From positions 32,316,821 to 32,380,820 of the forward strand of contig CM069590.1 of NCBI GenBank assembly GCA_035771175.1: 64,000 nucleotides of DNA. Reading direction: 5' to 3'. The stretch's first letter is position 1. Each line of letters starts with the position of its first letter. The notes beneath the pieces were generated by a model. The model made no database searches and was not told where the DNA came from. It saw nothing but the letters and a program-made list of their open reading frames with translations. The translations under genes were made by a program, and so were the position numbers. Origin of the DNA: Paratinospora sagittata. Its lineage: Eukaryota > Streptophyta > Magnoliopsida > Ranunculales > Menispermaceae. Of this stretch, positions 1-11,994 are shown piece by piece.

Positions 1-1001
1 TAAGCACTTACCTCAAGCCTTTTCCTTTCCTCTTTGGAAAATGAATATGTTTGAGTTAGGAGGTGTGGCCAATTTGAGAAGTCTCATGGAAAACATGAAA
101 TTATTCCAAGACACCCACAAGGGCAAGCACGCGCCCAACCTTAGCAACTCACAAAAATAGTAGATTCTAACCGACAACGCCAATTATTTCACCTTATTTT
201 GGCCCCACCCTACACAGGCATGATATTGTCTTCTTTGGGAATTAAAGTCCCTTCTCGAGCACTTCCACATGGTTTAACAATTGGTCCCCAAGAGAGAAGA
301 AATCGCTTCCCTCAACGCTCTACCTTTCTTCTTAGATATCAATAAATAAGTCCCAAGTGCACATTGTTTAGTTCAATCTTTAGGTCCTAAAGCATAAGTG
401 ATGTCATCATTCCATTATGAAATATTTCCAATGGCATATATCAAATAAAAGAAAACTACTCAACTAAGCATTTTTTCAACTATATGGCGGTGGCTACAAA
501 AGTCTATTTCCTACACTCCACTCTATCAAGGGCCCAGTCAACACTTAAATTACAAATATTTTTCAAGATGCCCGGAGGTAGGTGCAACACATCATTTTAC
601 AGGGACAGCTTTTAACCCTTCATGTAGTCTGGTTTAGTAGATTCATATCATAGTTATATATCAAATAAAAGAGAAAAAAAAAAAGGTAAGAAAGAAACTT
701 TTCTTCCTATTTTCAAATCATAGATCTCAACCACATGTTCATAATGCATCCCCCAAGTCCCCAGCATTATGATCAGCAGCCAGCAAGGATATCACTAAAC
801 AATTTACATCCTAATAGTTTATAACATAGGTTCCGCAAAGTCGTCAGGCTTTTGTGTATGAACCTACTAACCAAGGTAAAAAAGGAACTAACAAACCAGG
901 AACCATCGCATGTTCCACGATAATGATCATAATGTCCAGAAAACAAAAAAAAAATTAAAGGACTTCAGAAACATTAATTTTTTAGGGTTTAGAGAATGTA
1001 C
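1..1001. other. Unassigned sequence, possible introns of the adjacent minus-strand gene
   Basis: This lies downstream of exon 2 of the minus-strand gene, so it could hold its next introns and exons. I could not place a further exon with confidence. One weak candidate is a splice-donor-like GAG/GTAAGT on the minus strand at about positions 6-14, preceded by a basic Lys/Arg-rich reading frame. No repeat family from the rest of the window is recognised here. Confidence 0.3.
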
Positions 1002-1461
1002 CGGCCGGTAAATCTTTCTTCTCCCTCCGAGTCTTATGTCCCCCGCGCCTCTCTCTCTGGTCGATATCATTCTTTGAATCATATTCGGCAACGCTGTTAT
1101 TGAGAAATTCCGGCGGTCCTGCAACCTCCAAGAACCAGAATCGAAGACAAACTCAGAAGACATACGAATCGATCAAACTCCAATATCCATCCCATATACC
1201 TAAATTTCCTGTTCGTATCCAATTAGGGACAAGGTCTAGTACCTCGGAGAATGCATCGAAAGCTGATGGAAGCATAGACGCGCTTGTTGGCTTTGGGAAA
1301 TCGAATGGGGGTTTATAGCCTCTGCCATGAATTCGAGCAACTTTATCATCATCTTCTTCTTCTTCGCCTTCGTCTTCTTCGTCCGTTAAAGAAGGGCCTG
1401 GGAATCGCTTTTGTTCTTCTTCTTCTTCGGAAGAATAGCCTTGTAAAAGTGCTAAGCTCAT
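1002..1461 (-). CDS. 5' end of a host gene for an acidic, intron-bearing protein of unknown function (partial)
   Basis: The reading frame starts at the ATG at 1461 with MSLALLQGYSS, followed by a Glu/Asp-rich stretch (about residues 12-40) and a conserved-looking segment with FDFPKPTS and LPSAFDAFSE. The frame is best read with an intron at 1242-1126 (donor GAG/GTACTA, acceptor TTGGAG/GTTGCA), joining FSE to VAGPPEFLNN. Exon 2 is then hydrophilic and rich in Arg/Lys, ending near KKDLPAG at a second donor-like GTACAT (1001). Without that splice a TAA follows within six codons. From memory this pattern resembles a family of uncharacterised plant proteins, probably nuclear, but I could not check it. 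Remaining exons are not identified. A broken copy of this 5' end and its upstream region lies at 23.05-25.57 kb, which supports this being the intact parent. Confidence 0.6.
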
Positions 1462-3042
1462 TATTTACGCTCTGAACGGAAATGCTGGAGAGTGCAGACA
1501 GCAAGAGAGAGAGGAGGGAAGGGGAGGGGAGTCCCCCTACGTTTTGTTAATTCAGATTTTTTGTTAGATGAATTCGGCTGGCCAATTATTATAGACCCGA
1601 CCCATGGACCCGAGAAGAATTTGAATCGAGAGTTAGAAATCTTGAATAGGAGCTGCAGCCGCTTCGCATCAATTGACAGGCTGGAGAGAATTTTGTGGAT
1701 TCTTGTTAATTTGTTGTCGTTGAAAGACCTTATGAGTTAGACTTTATACAACAAAATATTCTTTTTGGAATTCATTCTTCTTTCTTTGTTTTACATTTAA
1801 GTTATTAAGATTAGAAAAAATAAATAAATAAATAAAGAAGAGAGACAAGAAAGAAAAAGTTATTAAAAATTTATATTCAAACTTATTTAATGCATATTTT
1901 TCTGTGGGTGATGTAATCGCTTAAAATTTTTGTGTGACATGTATGTACGGTTTATACTCAACTCATCAATAAAACATTTTGCTTTCAATAGTTAGGCGGC
2001 GTGTCAAGTGCTTTCAAACAAAAAAAAAGGTGGCATGTCAAGCTAAATTTTGCATAAAGTAGACCACCAATTCACCTCATCCATCAATCAAAGGTGGGTC
2101 ATGTTAGAGGTCTAACAAAAAAATATCTTGTACTGTGACCTACGAATAGGGGCATCTATACACTTATTAAATAGACGTTACTCTCTCCCCTCATTGAGGC
2201 TTGCACCTGTGGATTAGTCGATGTGCATAAACTAACTCAAATACCTCATGTTACCAAAATAAAACAAAACAAAAACACAAAGGTAGGTCATAATAAAACC
2301 TCTTTTTCTTTTCTTAGTTAGTATAATAAAGCTTCTTTCTCAATAAACATGAAGTCAACTAAGAATAAACTTTCTACCAATAGGTAGTTAGCATAGATGG
2401 TCGATGGCTTGAGGGTCAGCTAAGGGGTCAAATGTTTGAGTGACGACAGAGGGTAATTTTGTCAAATATGAATGGGTGGGCACCTGTGAAGCGTAAAGGT
2501 TCTCCAATGTAGGTTCCACAAAAAAAGTAATACATTGAACCCCCAAGATAAATTATCAAACTCAATTCGCACAGAAGCTCATGCGGCAGGTGACCTTCAT
2601 GTTCAACTCCGTTGATATGGGGATTAATGAGTCCACAAAGTGGCCTGATACCCACGGGCCAGGATCATTGGGGTTATAACTACACCAAAAAAAAAAAAAA
2701 AAACCTTTTGTGGTAACAGCTAAGTTGCCACAAAATGTTTTGTCGTTGTCATATAAGTAGCTATGTATGTATATATATGTCAAAAATATGTATGTTTATA
2801 CTAAACTATTCAGTTTAATACCAAATTACAAAATTAAAATCCATTCATCAAATAAACACATTTTTCTACCAAACTTCTATTGTTACATTGTTTTATTTTT
2901 TTCTTAAACAAAATCAAAACTCTCCCAATTATAGCACTCAGACATTCTCCAAAACCTATCTCCATTCTCAGGAAATGTAACCTAAATTCGTTTTATATAA
3001 AAGCCTATATAAAAAAATAAAAAATAAAACAATTAAAGCATT
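1462..3042. other. Intergenic: upstream region of the minus-strand gene, then AT-rich sequence
   Basis: Bases 1462-1880 are the 5'UTR and promoter side of the minus-strand gene. They are duplicated, in part, at 25282-25572. Beyond 1900 the sequence is AT-rich with short homopolymer runs. A CTACACC plus A-run at about 2680-2703 looks faintly like the end of a CACTA-type transposon, but no partner end was found. No credible gene is seen. Confidence 0.4.
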
Positions 3043-3271
3043 GGGTGTTTATCAGTTGGGTTCGTTTTTTTTTTTTTATGCCAAATACCAACATAACTCA
3101 ATTAAGTTCGGTTGAAAGAATTAAAACCCAACCAAGCCAACCCATAGACCCCATAACCTAACCCAACCCAATCAAATAACTTTGGGTTGATTTGGATCGA
3201 GTTGATTGGGTAAGTATATTTATGTATAGATTATAAAATTGCATGATGTATTAAATTTACGAATTCTAAAT
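3043..3271 (+). mobile_element. H1, left part of a GGGTTGG-rich MITE-like element
   Basis: The sequence starts near GGGTGTTTATCAGTTGGGTT and carries dense AACCCAACC/GGTTGGG motifs, as does the better preserved copy at 36207-36701. The element is interrupted at 3271/3272 by the S1 solo LTR and resumes at about 18520. The join is supported by the 5 bp taaat duplicated on both sides of S1 and by colinear similarity of 18525-18735 with the right half of the 36 kb copy. Confidence 0.6.
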
Positions 3272-4992
3272 TGTTGGTCCAGATATGTGCAAGAGCGGGG
3301 TGAATCGGACACTTAGTAGATTTTAACCTTTTTTAATAATGTGCAAAATATTGAAAGCAGATTAAATAAAGTATAGCAAATAAATATGATAAATGTAAAT
3401 GAGACAATGCAATTGGGATTTATAATGGTTCGGCCTTGCCTACATCCACTACCTAACCTCCTTAGTTAGGATTTGTTCAAACTCCACTATGAACCTTTTT
3501 ACAGGTGAAGATCAAATCGGTACACTTTCTCAACTTACGGGTGTGAGAACTACCGTTTCTCAGCTTATGGGTGTGAGAAGACCGTTTCTCAACTTACGGG
3601 TATGAGAAGACCATTACAACTTTGAGCAACACTTACTCTTGCCCAGTGACTAACCAGTCATTGCAAACTGAATACAAGATGAGATATGATTCCCTTTACT
3701 CAAAATCAAAGTAATACTTACAGAGTTTTGGATTGAACCTTCTGTTACCACAGGTTCAACAAAATATATATGATGAAGTTTGGTTGAAAACAGGTTCAAA
3801 GAGCTTTTGTCTTCTTCAATGGATTTTAAAAATGATGAAGATGAAGATCAATCAAACCAAAAGACTTGATGTTTTTCTTTCGAAAATGATTGTAAGTTCA
3901 ACACAATCGAAAGACGATTAACTTTCAAAAAATTTTTGCACAAGTAAAAACTATTAATATGTCACACCTCGCCCGGACGCGCCTAAATCGGCGGAACACT
4001 CACCGACGAGGCGCGAATACATTATAACAATAACCGAGTGCGTAAGAACACAATAATGTACAAGTCTGATTTCATTAATTTCAGAAAATATTTTTTGTAC
4101 ATGAAATAGTATATGAAACATCCTCCCAAAATCCCCAATGAATAAACAAAGGGTTATAAAATGTGGGCCCAAAAACCTCCACCCAGTTCACCGTAATCTC
4201 TTGAGAAAAATTAGATAACAACGGGGTGAGCTACACACCCAGTGGGTAAAATAGTTCGTGAATATGACAATTAATAAAGCAAACTTCATAATCAAATATC
4301 ATAAATACACATTAGAGCATCATAATCAATACAACATGTATGTATGCATGACACCGACTCGTATTGGTTCCATGATTGTACGTTGCCTAAGTTCACGTAC
4401 AGATGTCCCTCCCCAGGAGTAGTCGGATTTTCATTGTACGTGTAGCACCCTAGAAATCATTTCATTTAGCCCATACCCATTTGTATTTTTGCCCAAACTC
4501 TATGTGCTCGCCTTGGTATGTATGTGTGTGTGTTTGTTGTGTATTATTGCTTATAAAGTATTATTAGCGGTGGTGGTGTTATTATAGAAAGTATTATTGG
4601 TGATGTTATTATTGTTATTAATATCATTTGTCATATTAATATTATTGTGAGTGGCTTGTTGGAAAAGCTTCACATAAGTGACTTGTTGATCGAGTCATCA
4701 TCTTGACTTGTGACTTGTTGAAAAGACTCCATTAAATGTCCTCATTTAATGCACCTTTGACATATGAGAAGGTTATACTTCAACGCATTGTAAATATGAC
4801 ATTTATATTGGAATATGTTGTGTATATGTGTTGATTAAATGATAATTAATTATTGGTGCGTCAAATGGACCTGGGGATATTAGAAATAAGTCTGGAACGC
4901 GTCTTTACATAGAAAACGAGTGGTCATACGCGAAATTCCGATGTGTATTGAGCGTGTATTAGCGAAATGAAAAATGAGTGTTTTGGGCGAAA

Positions 4993-5065
4993 GGGAGGAC
5001 GCTCATGTGTTGGGAGGGCGCTCATGCGCTGGGAGGACGCTCCTGCACTGATCAGGAGGGTGCTG
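4993..5065 (+). repeat. Array of four GGGAGGRCGCTC motifs at about 19 bp spacing in G1 U3
   Basis: Copies start at 4993, 5012, 5031 and about 5053, each with the core GGAGGRCGCT or a one-base variant. The last copy ends about 47 bp before the TATA-like box. The second copy contains GAGGGCGCTCAT, identical to a 12-mer in S-a LTRs. Confidence 0.75.
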
Positions 5066-5111
5066 ATCCATGTTCTGGGCGTTTTTTTGATAAAAAAAAT
5101 GGTCATTTTCA

Positions 5112-5121
5112 GTGTATAAAA
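5112..5121 (+). promoter_or_regulatory. TATA-like box of G1
   Basis: GTGTATAAAA followed by a purine stretch, about 670 bp from the LTR start, is in the position expected for an LTR core promoter. Function is inferred only. Confidence 0.5.
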
Positions 5122-7731
5122 AGAGGGGAAAGGTTGCTACTCTTTCCATATGTGCCAAGAACGAATTAAAAAAGGAAGAAGGGAGGAAAGCTAGGGTTTC
5201 CAAGGGAAATCTTTACCATTTACACCCCAAAGTAAGTGTTTTTTTTCATTTTTCTCCATGAAATCACCATTGAAGGTGAGAGTAAGCTTTTTAATGGTGT
5301 AGTTTTCTCCATGGGTCACAGTTTTGGGTGTTCCCTAACCTAAGGTTGGCTGATTTTTGCTCTTGTGAGCTTGTTCATGATAGAAGCAACCTTCCTTGAC
5401 CTAGATCTACACTTGGATTGCATTTTGCATGAACTTCACCATGTTTTTGATGGTGTAAAGGTTAGGGTTTCGTGTGAAACTCTAAGGGACGTGGTGTATG
5501 CAATTGATTTGGGTTCCTTGGTAGATTTGCAACCCAATGGTACCATTTTCCCCAATTTCTAACAAGAAATTGGTGGATCTAGTGTAATAGGCCTAAACCC
5601 TAGAAATCGAACTTAGGGATTTCCTTTGGACTTGCATGTCAACTATGTTGAATAAATGGCTAATTTTAGTTGATTAATGGTGGTGTTCAATATTTTTATC
5701 CATTGGAAACCCTAGTAGTAGTGTAAAATCGGCATAGGGCTTGATTTTGGGGATTTTGCCCAAATTGGGGCTTTTGACCTCAACCAAGTCAATTGATCAA
5801 ATTGACTTTGAGATTATCTAATTGGACCTAAATTGAGTGGAATCATGGGTTTAGAATCTTTGAACCTATGTTAATTTTGTATGACTTAGTGCAATTTGGC
5901 TCTATGCCTATTGTAGAGATTTTCCCCAAATTGGGTCAAATGCCATGTATTGATTTGAATTGAGGAATTGACTTGATTATGATCAATCTTGCATGGTTTT
6001 GAATGGTTTGGACTTATGTTAGGATTGAATAACCTACATTAAGTGATTGTCTTAATTTTTGAGAATTAGCCTTATCTGTGGCACGGATGTCGAGGTTGAT
6101 CATGAGATGAAAAACTCATGATGGGAATTAGATGCACATGGACTTGTTGGATTAGAAATTGATCATGATTAAGGTGTCTATGTATGGATGATCATGATGA
6201 TTGATACATGTGCATGAATCTATGGTTTACAAGATCTTGTTTTGCATTGGGATTCGTATAGGCCGTGTGTGGATAGCTTTGCTTACATGGCATTGGTTGT
6301 GAGTAGTTGTTTATTTTGTTTATCACTTGTGTCATCATATTAAATTATACTTGTATGTTGAATGTCATGAAATATCATTGAGAAATGCATGTGTTTAATG
6401 TGTTTTAAAATGACATGCATTGAAACTCTAGAAGTTTGGTGTTCCAAGCTAAGTTTTTTAGGTGTTCCTAGGAAGCTTGTGCATGTTGCCAAGCTAACTT
6501 TTCTATAGGGTTGAGGTAGAATCTTCTATAAACGAAGGTTAGGGGTATGAGGCCAACATACCCCAATGGCGGTTGAGTATTTAATACCCCGCTAGTAGGA
6601 TCATGTTACTTAGGCTAAAAGTGGATGATTAGGATGAGATGACCAATGGCGGTTGTGTATGTAATACCCCGCTGGCATGATCATTCCACTTAGGCTGGAA
6701 GTGAACAATCAGGATAAAATGACCCATGGCAGTTGTGTATGTAATACCCCATTGGTAGGATCATTTCACTTAGGTTGAAAGTGAAATGATCAGAATGAGA
6801 CGACCCTAGGATGCAAGTTATACTCCAGGATGGAGGACCGGCATACGGTCTGTAAATATAACTAACGGTCGATAGAGTTTTTAAATATGCATGAAAATGG
6901 TTGATGCTTATTTTTATTATGTGTTTTATGTTTCACATACTTATGAGCATAATTTCATGCATGTGCATATATGACTTTATTGATGTATAATTGATGGCAT
7001 AATTGATCACTATTCACTGGGCACCATTGGCTCACACTCTCACTCTTTTTTTAGGTTCTATTAATAAGGGTAAGGGCAAGGGCATAACATACGCTTGAGA
7101 GCTTACAACTGCAGTAATTAGGGACATCCTGATGTGAGTCTAGGTTTGATGTGTATGGATGGATGTCCTTTATTTACATATGTATATTGTTTTGCTTATT
7201 TTGATACATATGTAATCTATAACATTTGTTAAACCTAGACGGTGAGAGGGATTATGGTTTGTTGATGTATATTGGCCTTGTGGCCTTGATTTTGATGTAT
7301 TTGGCTATATGCCTCGGACTTGGACTTGATTATGAGTCTAGGCATGTTACCTTAGACTATTTTGGGTTTAATTGAGGACTTTTGTAATCATGGTTGTATG
7401 TTTTATTTAAGGATCATTGTCTTATGTTCATTTGGGGACTAATATGATCTTTATGATTATTGCCTTGTTCATTGGGAGATTATATCTTGTTGATTCATGT
7501 GGATGTACATGTTATGATATTAGAATTGCTAAGTCTATCAGGTTGATGTGGTTTCAAAAAAAATATTTTGGGGACTCTATGGAGAGTTTGGTTGAGGCTT
7601 GTAGGGTCCCGATCATCTCATGGGATGATTTGAGGTGGTCGTGGATGCTTACGCCGGGCGTCTCACCCCGACACTTCCGCAGCCAATCCATGAGGGATGG
7701 CGGTCTGGGGTGTGGGTTGCCACAATTCTTC

Positions 7732-9077
7732 TGATAGTTACATATTTAGATAGGATTTATAGCATGTTTTAGAACATGTTTTAGGACATTTCATACATTA
7801 TTGTCATGTGTTTATGTTAGTTTTAATGCATTTGATAGTTTAGGAATAAATTGGTTTTCATGCATTATTTTAGTTCAATAAGTTATAATTTGATTCATTA
7901 TATGTTTGAGTGTGTTTTGATTTGATTTGTTTTATTTTTTAGGTATTTAGATGTGTTAGTCATGGTTTTAGATGATGAAAACATGTTCTAGAAGTTGCCA
8001 AGGAGAAGCATGAAGAACCCAAGTCAGAAAGGAGGCAAAAATTGGCTAAGTCCACAAAAAAACACAAATTTCAACGTTCTGGGCGCAGCGGCGCCAGGAA
8101 ACGGCGTCTTGGCACCGTGGTGGTGAACAAAAAAAGTGGATTTTAGCGTTCTGGGCGCCCGACACCGTCACTGTTCACGAAATAATGTTTTTAGCAATTT
8201 TTACACACTTTCTAATTCAGATTTTGGACGACTTGGGGGCTTATAATATATCAAAATTTAGGGTTTTTTGAGAGGAAGACATTAAGAAAGAGAAAGGAGA
8301 CGGCTGGAGTGAAGTAGAGAGGAGATCGACATTGAAGACCATTGAAAATCTCTACAACACTCTAGTTTGCTTTCTTTTGTCCGGATTCATGTTTAAACCA
8401 TTATTGATTGTTTTCATCTCTTTAGTTATGAACTAAACCTCGTTTCTAGATGTGTAGATTGATCCAAACTCGAGATTATGTCTTAGCTTTTATTATTTAA
8501 TTATTATTAATGAATTCTTTTAGTTTATTTATGTTTTTCTGTGCATAAAGCTTTCGATCCCCTGATCAAGGATTGACCGATCCTAGATTCGAGGTAAATG
8601 CTCCAAAAGAGGGTACCTTGAATTGGAACCTAGAGAGTATAACTTAGGCTATCATGAGACTCAAAAACAGATCGAGAACCTTTGAAGTCATTAGGAGGAA
8701 ATCACAGATCTTAATGAATTATCGTTGTGTTTGGTTTTCATCGAAAGAGTTAAATCAATACAACGATAATATGCTCTAGTTCTGCTTCAAAAGAAAGAAT
8801 TAGAAACGTTAGAAATTGTGACTTATAAGCTAGGGAATTGATTTAATAATAATACATATATCAAGACATAGTTGAGAGCGAGGAGACATCGAACCTTTAT
8901 CAATTAATTAGTTTAATTTCTATTTTAATCACTCAATCATTTGATTTTGATTTTTTAGATAAAATTAGGGTTAAAATGCGATAGATAGTGTAGTAGATAT
9001 CCCTGAGGACGATACCAAATTTCTCATCGAAATATATTATAACTTGGCAACTTTTCACTTGCGGTTTGCGTGCAACA
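7732..9077 (+). mobile_element. Tat-family LTR nested in the D 3' LTR
   Basis: It starts TGATAGTTAC and ends close to GCGTGCAACA. The interior aligns in order with the Tat/Athila LTR at 60516-62004 (TAGGTATTTAGAT region, GCGC-rich U3, the ccctgaggacgatacc motif near the 3' end). It has a TATA-like TTATAATATA at about 8241-8250, and a GCGC-rich motif cluster at 8082-8178. Solo or truncated: no internal region follows. The 3' end is uncertain by a few bases and no target duplication was established. Confidence 0.65.
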
Positions 9078-9966
9078 ACGTCCTTCCTCAAGAATGACGC
9101 CTTGGATTCACGTACAGATGTCCCTTCTCAGGTAAACCCGAGTTCTAATTGTACGTCCCTCTCCAGAGAAATATCAATAATAGTGAGCATTGCTTCTAAT
9201 TATTCTATGGATCACAAACCACATACATCCCTGGGTGGTGCTTATGTATGATGCCAATGCATGAATAAGTCTGGTCTTTACTAACATTAGACAAGATTTG
9301 GCAATGTCTGGTGATCCTTATCAAGGCCGGTATTACTATGTGCACAATTAGGACATTCAGTATTACTTGTACAAGATGATAGCTTTCAAATAAGACTAAC
9401 TAGATTAGTCTCCAGCTTGAGAGGTGAGACACGAGGTCTACTTAAATACCAATCGTCTAGAGCAGCACGCTGCCTCCCGTTCACTATTTAAAGTTACTGA
9501 GGACAAGACTGAGTCTGGTTGAGCCAGATTGACCACTAATCCGACATCGCAACAGTATAATACATGAACTCCAAATATATAGGCTTAAATATGACATGTA
9601 TGAACATTATACGCAATAATGTTGCGTAAATGAATAGTAGACATAATGATAAATGAATGTAAACTTTAATAAAAGTCATAAGACAAGAAAACCTATGTTC
9701 CGTTCCCCACCTTCAGATAATAACTCCTTCGAGAATTGACACCTTCCCTCGGGCCGAACCACGTTGCACCACGAAGAGAGTCTCAAAAAAAAAAAGAGAA
9801 ATTTTCAAACAAAAGGAGAAAAGTTGGTTTGGTGTGAAAATGAGGGGAGGGGGAATCCTTTTTTTATAGAAAAAAGGATGCCCGAAAGTTCAGGCAGGTG
9901 CCTGAACGTTTGGGCACCCTACCCAAAGTTAATTTTTTTTTGTGTGTGCAATCTTAGGGTATTACA

Positions 9967-9985
9967 CTCTACCCCCTTTAAAAGG
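9967..9985 (-). other. Polypurine tract of D
   Basis: On the minus strand an AAAGGGGGTAGAG tract abuts the TGTAATACCC start of the 3' LTR, the normal site for plus-strand priming in Ty3/gypsy elements. Confidence 0.85.
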
Positions 9986-10624
9986 ATTTTGCCCTCAAAA
10001 TTTAGTCCGTGTAGTGATGATTGTTGTCAGCGTGAGATTCATCGTCGTCGTCATCACTTGCTTGTTCAAGGTGGTGCCTGTAAGGTCCCTGAATAGCACT
10101 GTTGTTGGTGGAATCCTCAACATCATCAAACAGTGGAGAGCAAATAGAGTCGGACTTGTCCTCAGAAGGTTTCGATCTTTGCCTAACAGATGGTGGTGTA
10201 GGGCTCTGCAGGTTGCATCGTTTCAGGGGTGGTAGGTTGAGCGGCAGAATGTTTTTTTGTGTTGCTGCACGAATCCGGCTCCCTGACAATTTTGGTAGAA
10301 GATCTTGCCAGGATGAGGGCACAAGATTTATTTGGCAAAACTGTTACGAAAAAGTCATGCACTCTCTGGCGATAAGGATCGCTATCTGTGGGGCGATGGA
10401 GTTGGTGATGCAAAGTAGTTGTGGCTTGACTCAGATCCTGAAGGAGTCACCACAGGTTTCCAAAGAGGCCATTGTGTGTGTGCATCACTACCTCCATCAG
10501 TGTTATTTTCAGACATCTGCATAGTTATTTAAGTGAAACGATGTATTGAGATATTGCAAACAAAGTTCTATCATTTTATTGATAAGTGAAAAAATACAAT
10601 GTATCACATCATTAATTATTGACT
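9986..10624 (-). other. D, region between integrase and PPT with a decayed extra reading frame
   Basis: No known domain is seen. On the minus strand a reading frame begins MQMSENNTDGG at about 10522 and runs on as a hydrophilic Ser/Pro-rich sequence until a stop near 10384. Another minus frame (10322-10002) is also hydrophilic and ends in an Asp-rich stretch. Either could be a relic of an extra 3' ORF, as some plant gypsy elements carry, or chance. Plus-strand frames here are antisense and not credible. Confidence 0.35.
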
Positions 10625-11800
10625 AGAAAACAATTCAGGGTATTTCAATTTAATTGTTTCTTCTAGTTCTCATGTTGCTTCCTCAACTCCGTGGTGATCC
10701 CAGAGCACCTTCACAAGTGGTATGCTACATTGCCTTAGTTCTTGAGTTTTTCTATCCAAAATTTGTTTCGCTCTCTCCTGATACCTATTTCCTTCCTCAA
10801 CCTGAACCTCGACCAGAGGGATGATATGCGAAGGATCATGACCATACTTTCGAAGCATGGATACGTGAAAAACGTCATGAACCTTAGACATGGACAATGG
10901 AAGGGATAGACGATAGGCCAGTTTGCCAATACGTTCAATGATCTGAAATAGACCGATATACCATGGAGAGAGCTTTCTTTTGATCTCAAAGCGTTTGACA
11001 CCTCTTGTAGGCTGAACTTTTAGAAAAACCAACTCCTCCTTATCAAATTCTAGAGGTTGTCTCCGCTTGTCAGCATAACTCTTTTGTCGACTTTGTGTTA
11101 CACGAAGTCGTTCTTTTACTAGTGTGATCTTCTCAGAAGTCTTTTGAACTAGTTCAGGCCCTAATTGCAGTCGATCTGCTATATTTAACCAACATACCGG
11201 AGATTTACAAAGGCGATCATAGAGAGCCTCATATGATGCCATGTCGATACTTGTTTGGTAGCTGTTGTTGCGTGCAAACTCAGCCAAATGTAAGTGCTTT
11301 GCCCATCTGTCATGAAAGTCTAAAATGCAGTACCGTAACATATCCTCCAAGATCTGGATAAGACTCTCTGACTGCCCATCAGTCTGAGGGTGAAAGGTTG
11401 TGCTCATAGTGATCCTAGAGCCCATTCTACTCTGGAAGCTTTGCCAAAACTTTGATATGAATCGAGGATCTCGATCAGAGACGATCGTGAGTGGTATGCC
11501 ATGGAGGCGTATGATCTCTCTTTCATACAATTTGGCAAGCTTGGTGGGGTTATCTGTGAACCTTATCGGTAAAAAGTGTGCAGACTTTGTAAGTCTGTTA
11601 ATGATAACCCAGATAGCATCTTGCCCTTTATTATTTCGAGGCAAGGCTGTAACAAAATCCATTGCAATGTTTTCCCACTTCCATTCTCCAATAGGTAAAG
11701 GTTGGAGAAGTCCAGAGGGAAGTCTGCATTCTGCCTTGACTTGCTAGCAAACGAGACATCTAACAACGAAGTCTGCAATAGCCTTCTTCATTCACAAAAC
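10625..11800 (-). pseudogene. D integrase with chromodomain-like C-terminus (broken)
   Basis: Integrase joins retrotransposon cDNA to the chromosome. From 5' to 3' on the minus strand: the end of the zinc-binding domain (CLVC of the HHCC motif, about 11755), interrupted by TAG directly after the second Cys. Then comes the catalytic core starting MDFVTALP with SDRDPRF and HPQTDGQSES, so the Asp-Asp-Glu triad positions are present. Next is the C-terminal segment with KVHDVFHVSMLRK, and a chromodomain-like tail (QILDRKTQELR, PLVKVLWDHH, VEEAT). The reading frame of 330 codons stops at TGA where the family has Trp; translation past it gives a further family-like tail up to about 10625. An Asn replaces the usual Asp of the DRLTKSAHF motif. 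Not functional. Confidence 0.85.
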
Positions 11801-11994
11801 TAGAATTGTGGCTTGACATCCTTGTACATCTTGTCTCCCTCAGGATGCATAGCGAACCTCAAACAGTGCATTTCAGTGAGCACTTCTTTCCGAACCTCAG
11901 GATCGTTCGGCAGACAGAGACGTTTTTTGTAAAACACGGCCCCATCTTCAGAGACCGACCAGTGAGGAAGGTCCTATTCGCTGAGTAGAAGTTC

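Larger units (their letters stand above)
4441..7724 (+). mobile_element. G1, long LTR of the G family nested in the D 3' LTR
   Basis: It begins TGTAGCACCCTAG and ends GGGTTGCCACA. Both ends align with the clean solo LTR at 32491-35310 (reverse orientation), which defines the family. A TATA-like GTGTATAAAA lies at 5112-5121 in sense, preceded by the 19 bp GGACGCTC array. An internal tandem repeat of about 80 bp (three copies of the tggcggttg / taccccgct unit) lies at about 6563-6800. No coding region is recognised; small ORFs such as 7417-7734 look fortuitous. The expected target duplication (gtacg) is not found directly after 7724, so how it and the adjacent Tat LTR were inserted is unresolved. 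Confidence 0.7.
3960..9966 (-). repeat. 3' LTR of D (split by nested G and Tat LTRs)
   Basis: Bases 3960-4440 and about 9078-9966 together give about 1.37 kb, matching the 5' LTR at 15807-17179 in length and order. In sense orientation it ends GGTGTGACA at 3960. The U3 segment at about 9878-9924 holds the quasi-palindromic gcccgaaagttcaggc / gcctgaacgtttgggc pair. The break is between cattgtacg (to 4440) and tccttcctca. Confidence 0.9.

Noticed and set aside
1492..1740. 82-codon plus-strand ORF opposite the host gene start
   Set aside because: It overlaps the upstream region of the minus-strand gene and is not open in the duplicated copy at 25.3 kb.
2640..2745. CTACACC plus A-run and ttgtggtaac / gttgccacaa pair, CACTA-transposon-like end
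   Set aside because: No second terminus, no target duplication and no transposase found.
7417..7734. 105-codon plus-strand ORF
   Set aside because: Lies at the end of LTR G1 and is not open in G2; fortuitous.
10102..10524. 140-codon plus-strand ORF
   Set aside because: Antisense to the 3' region of the D element, no family features.
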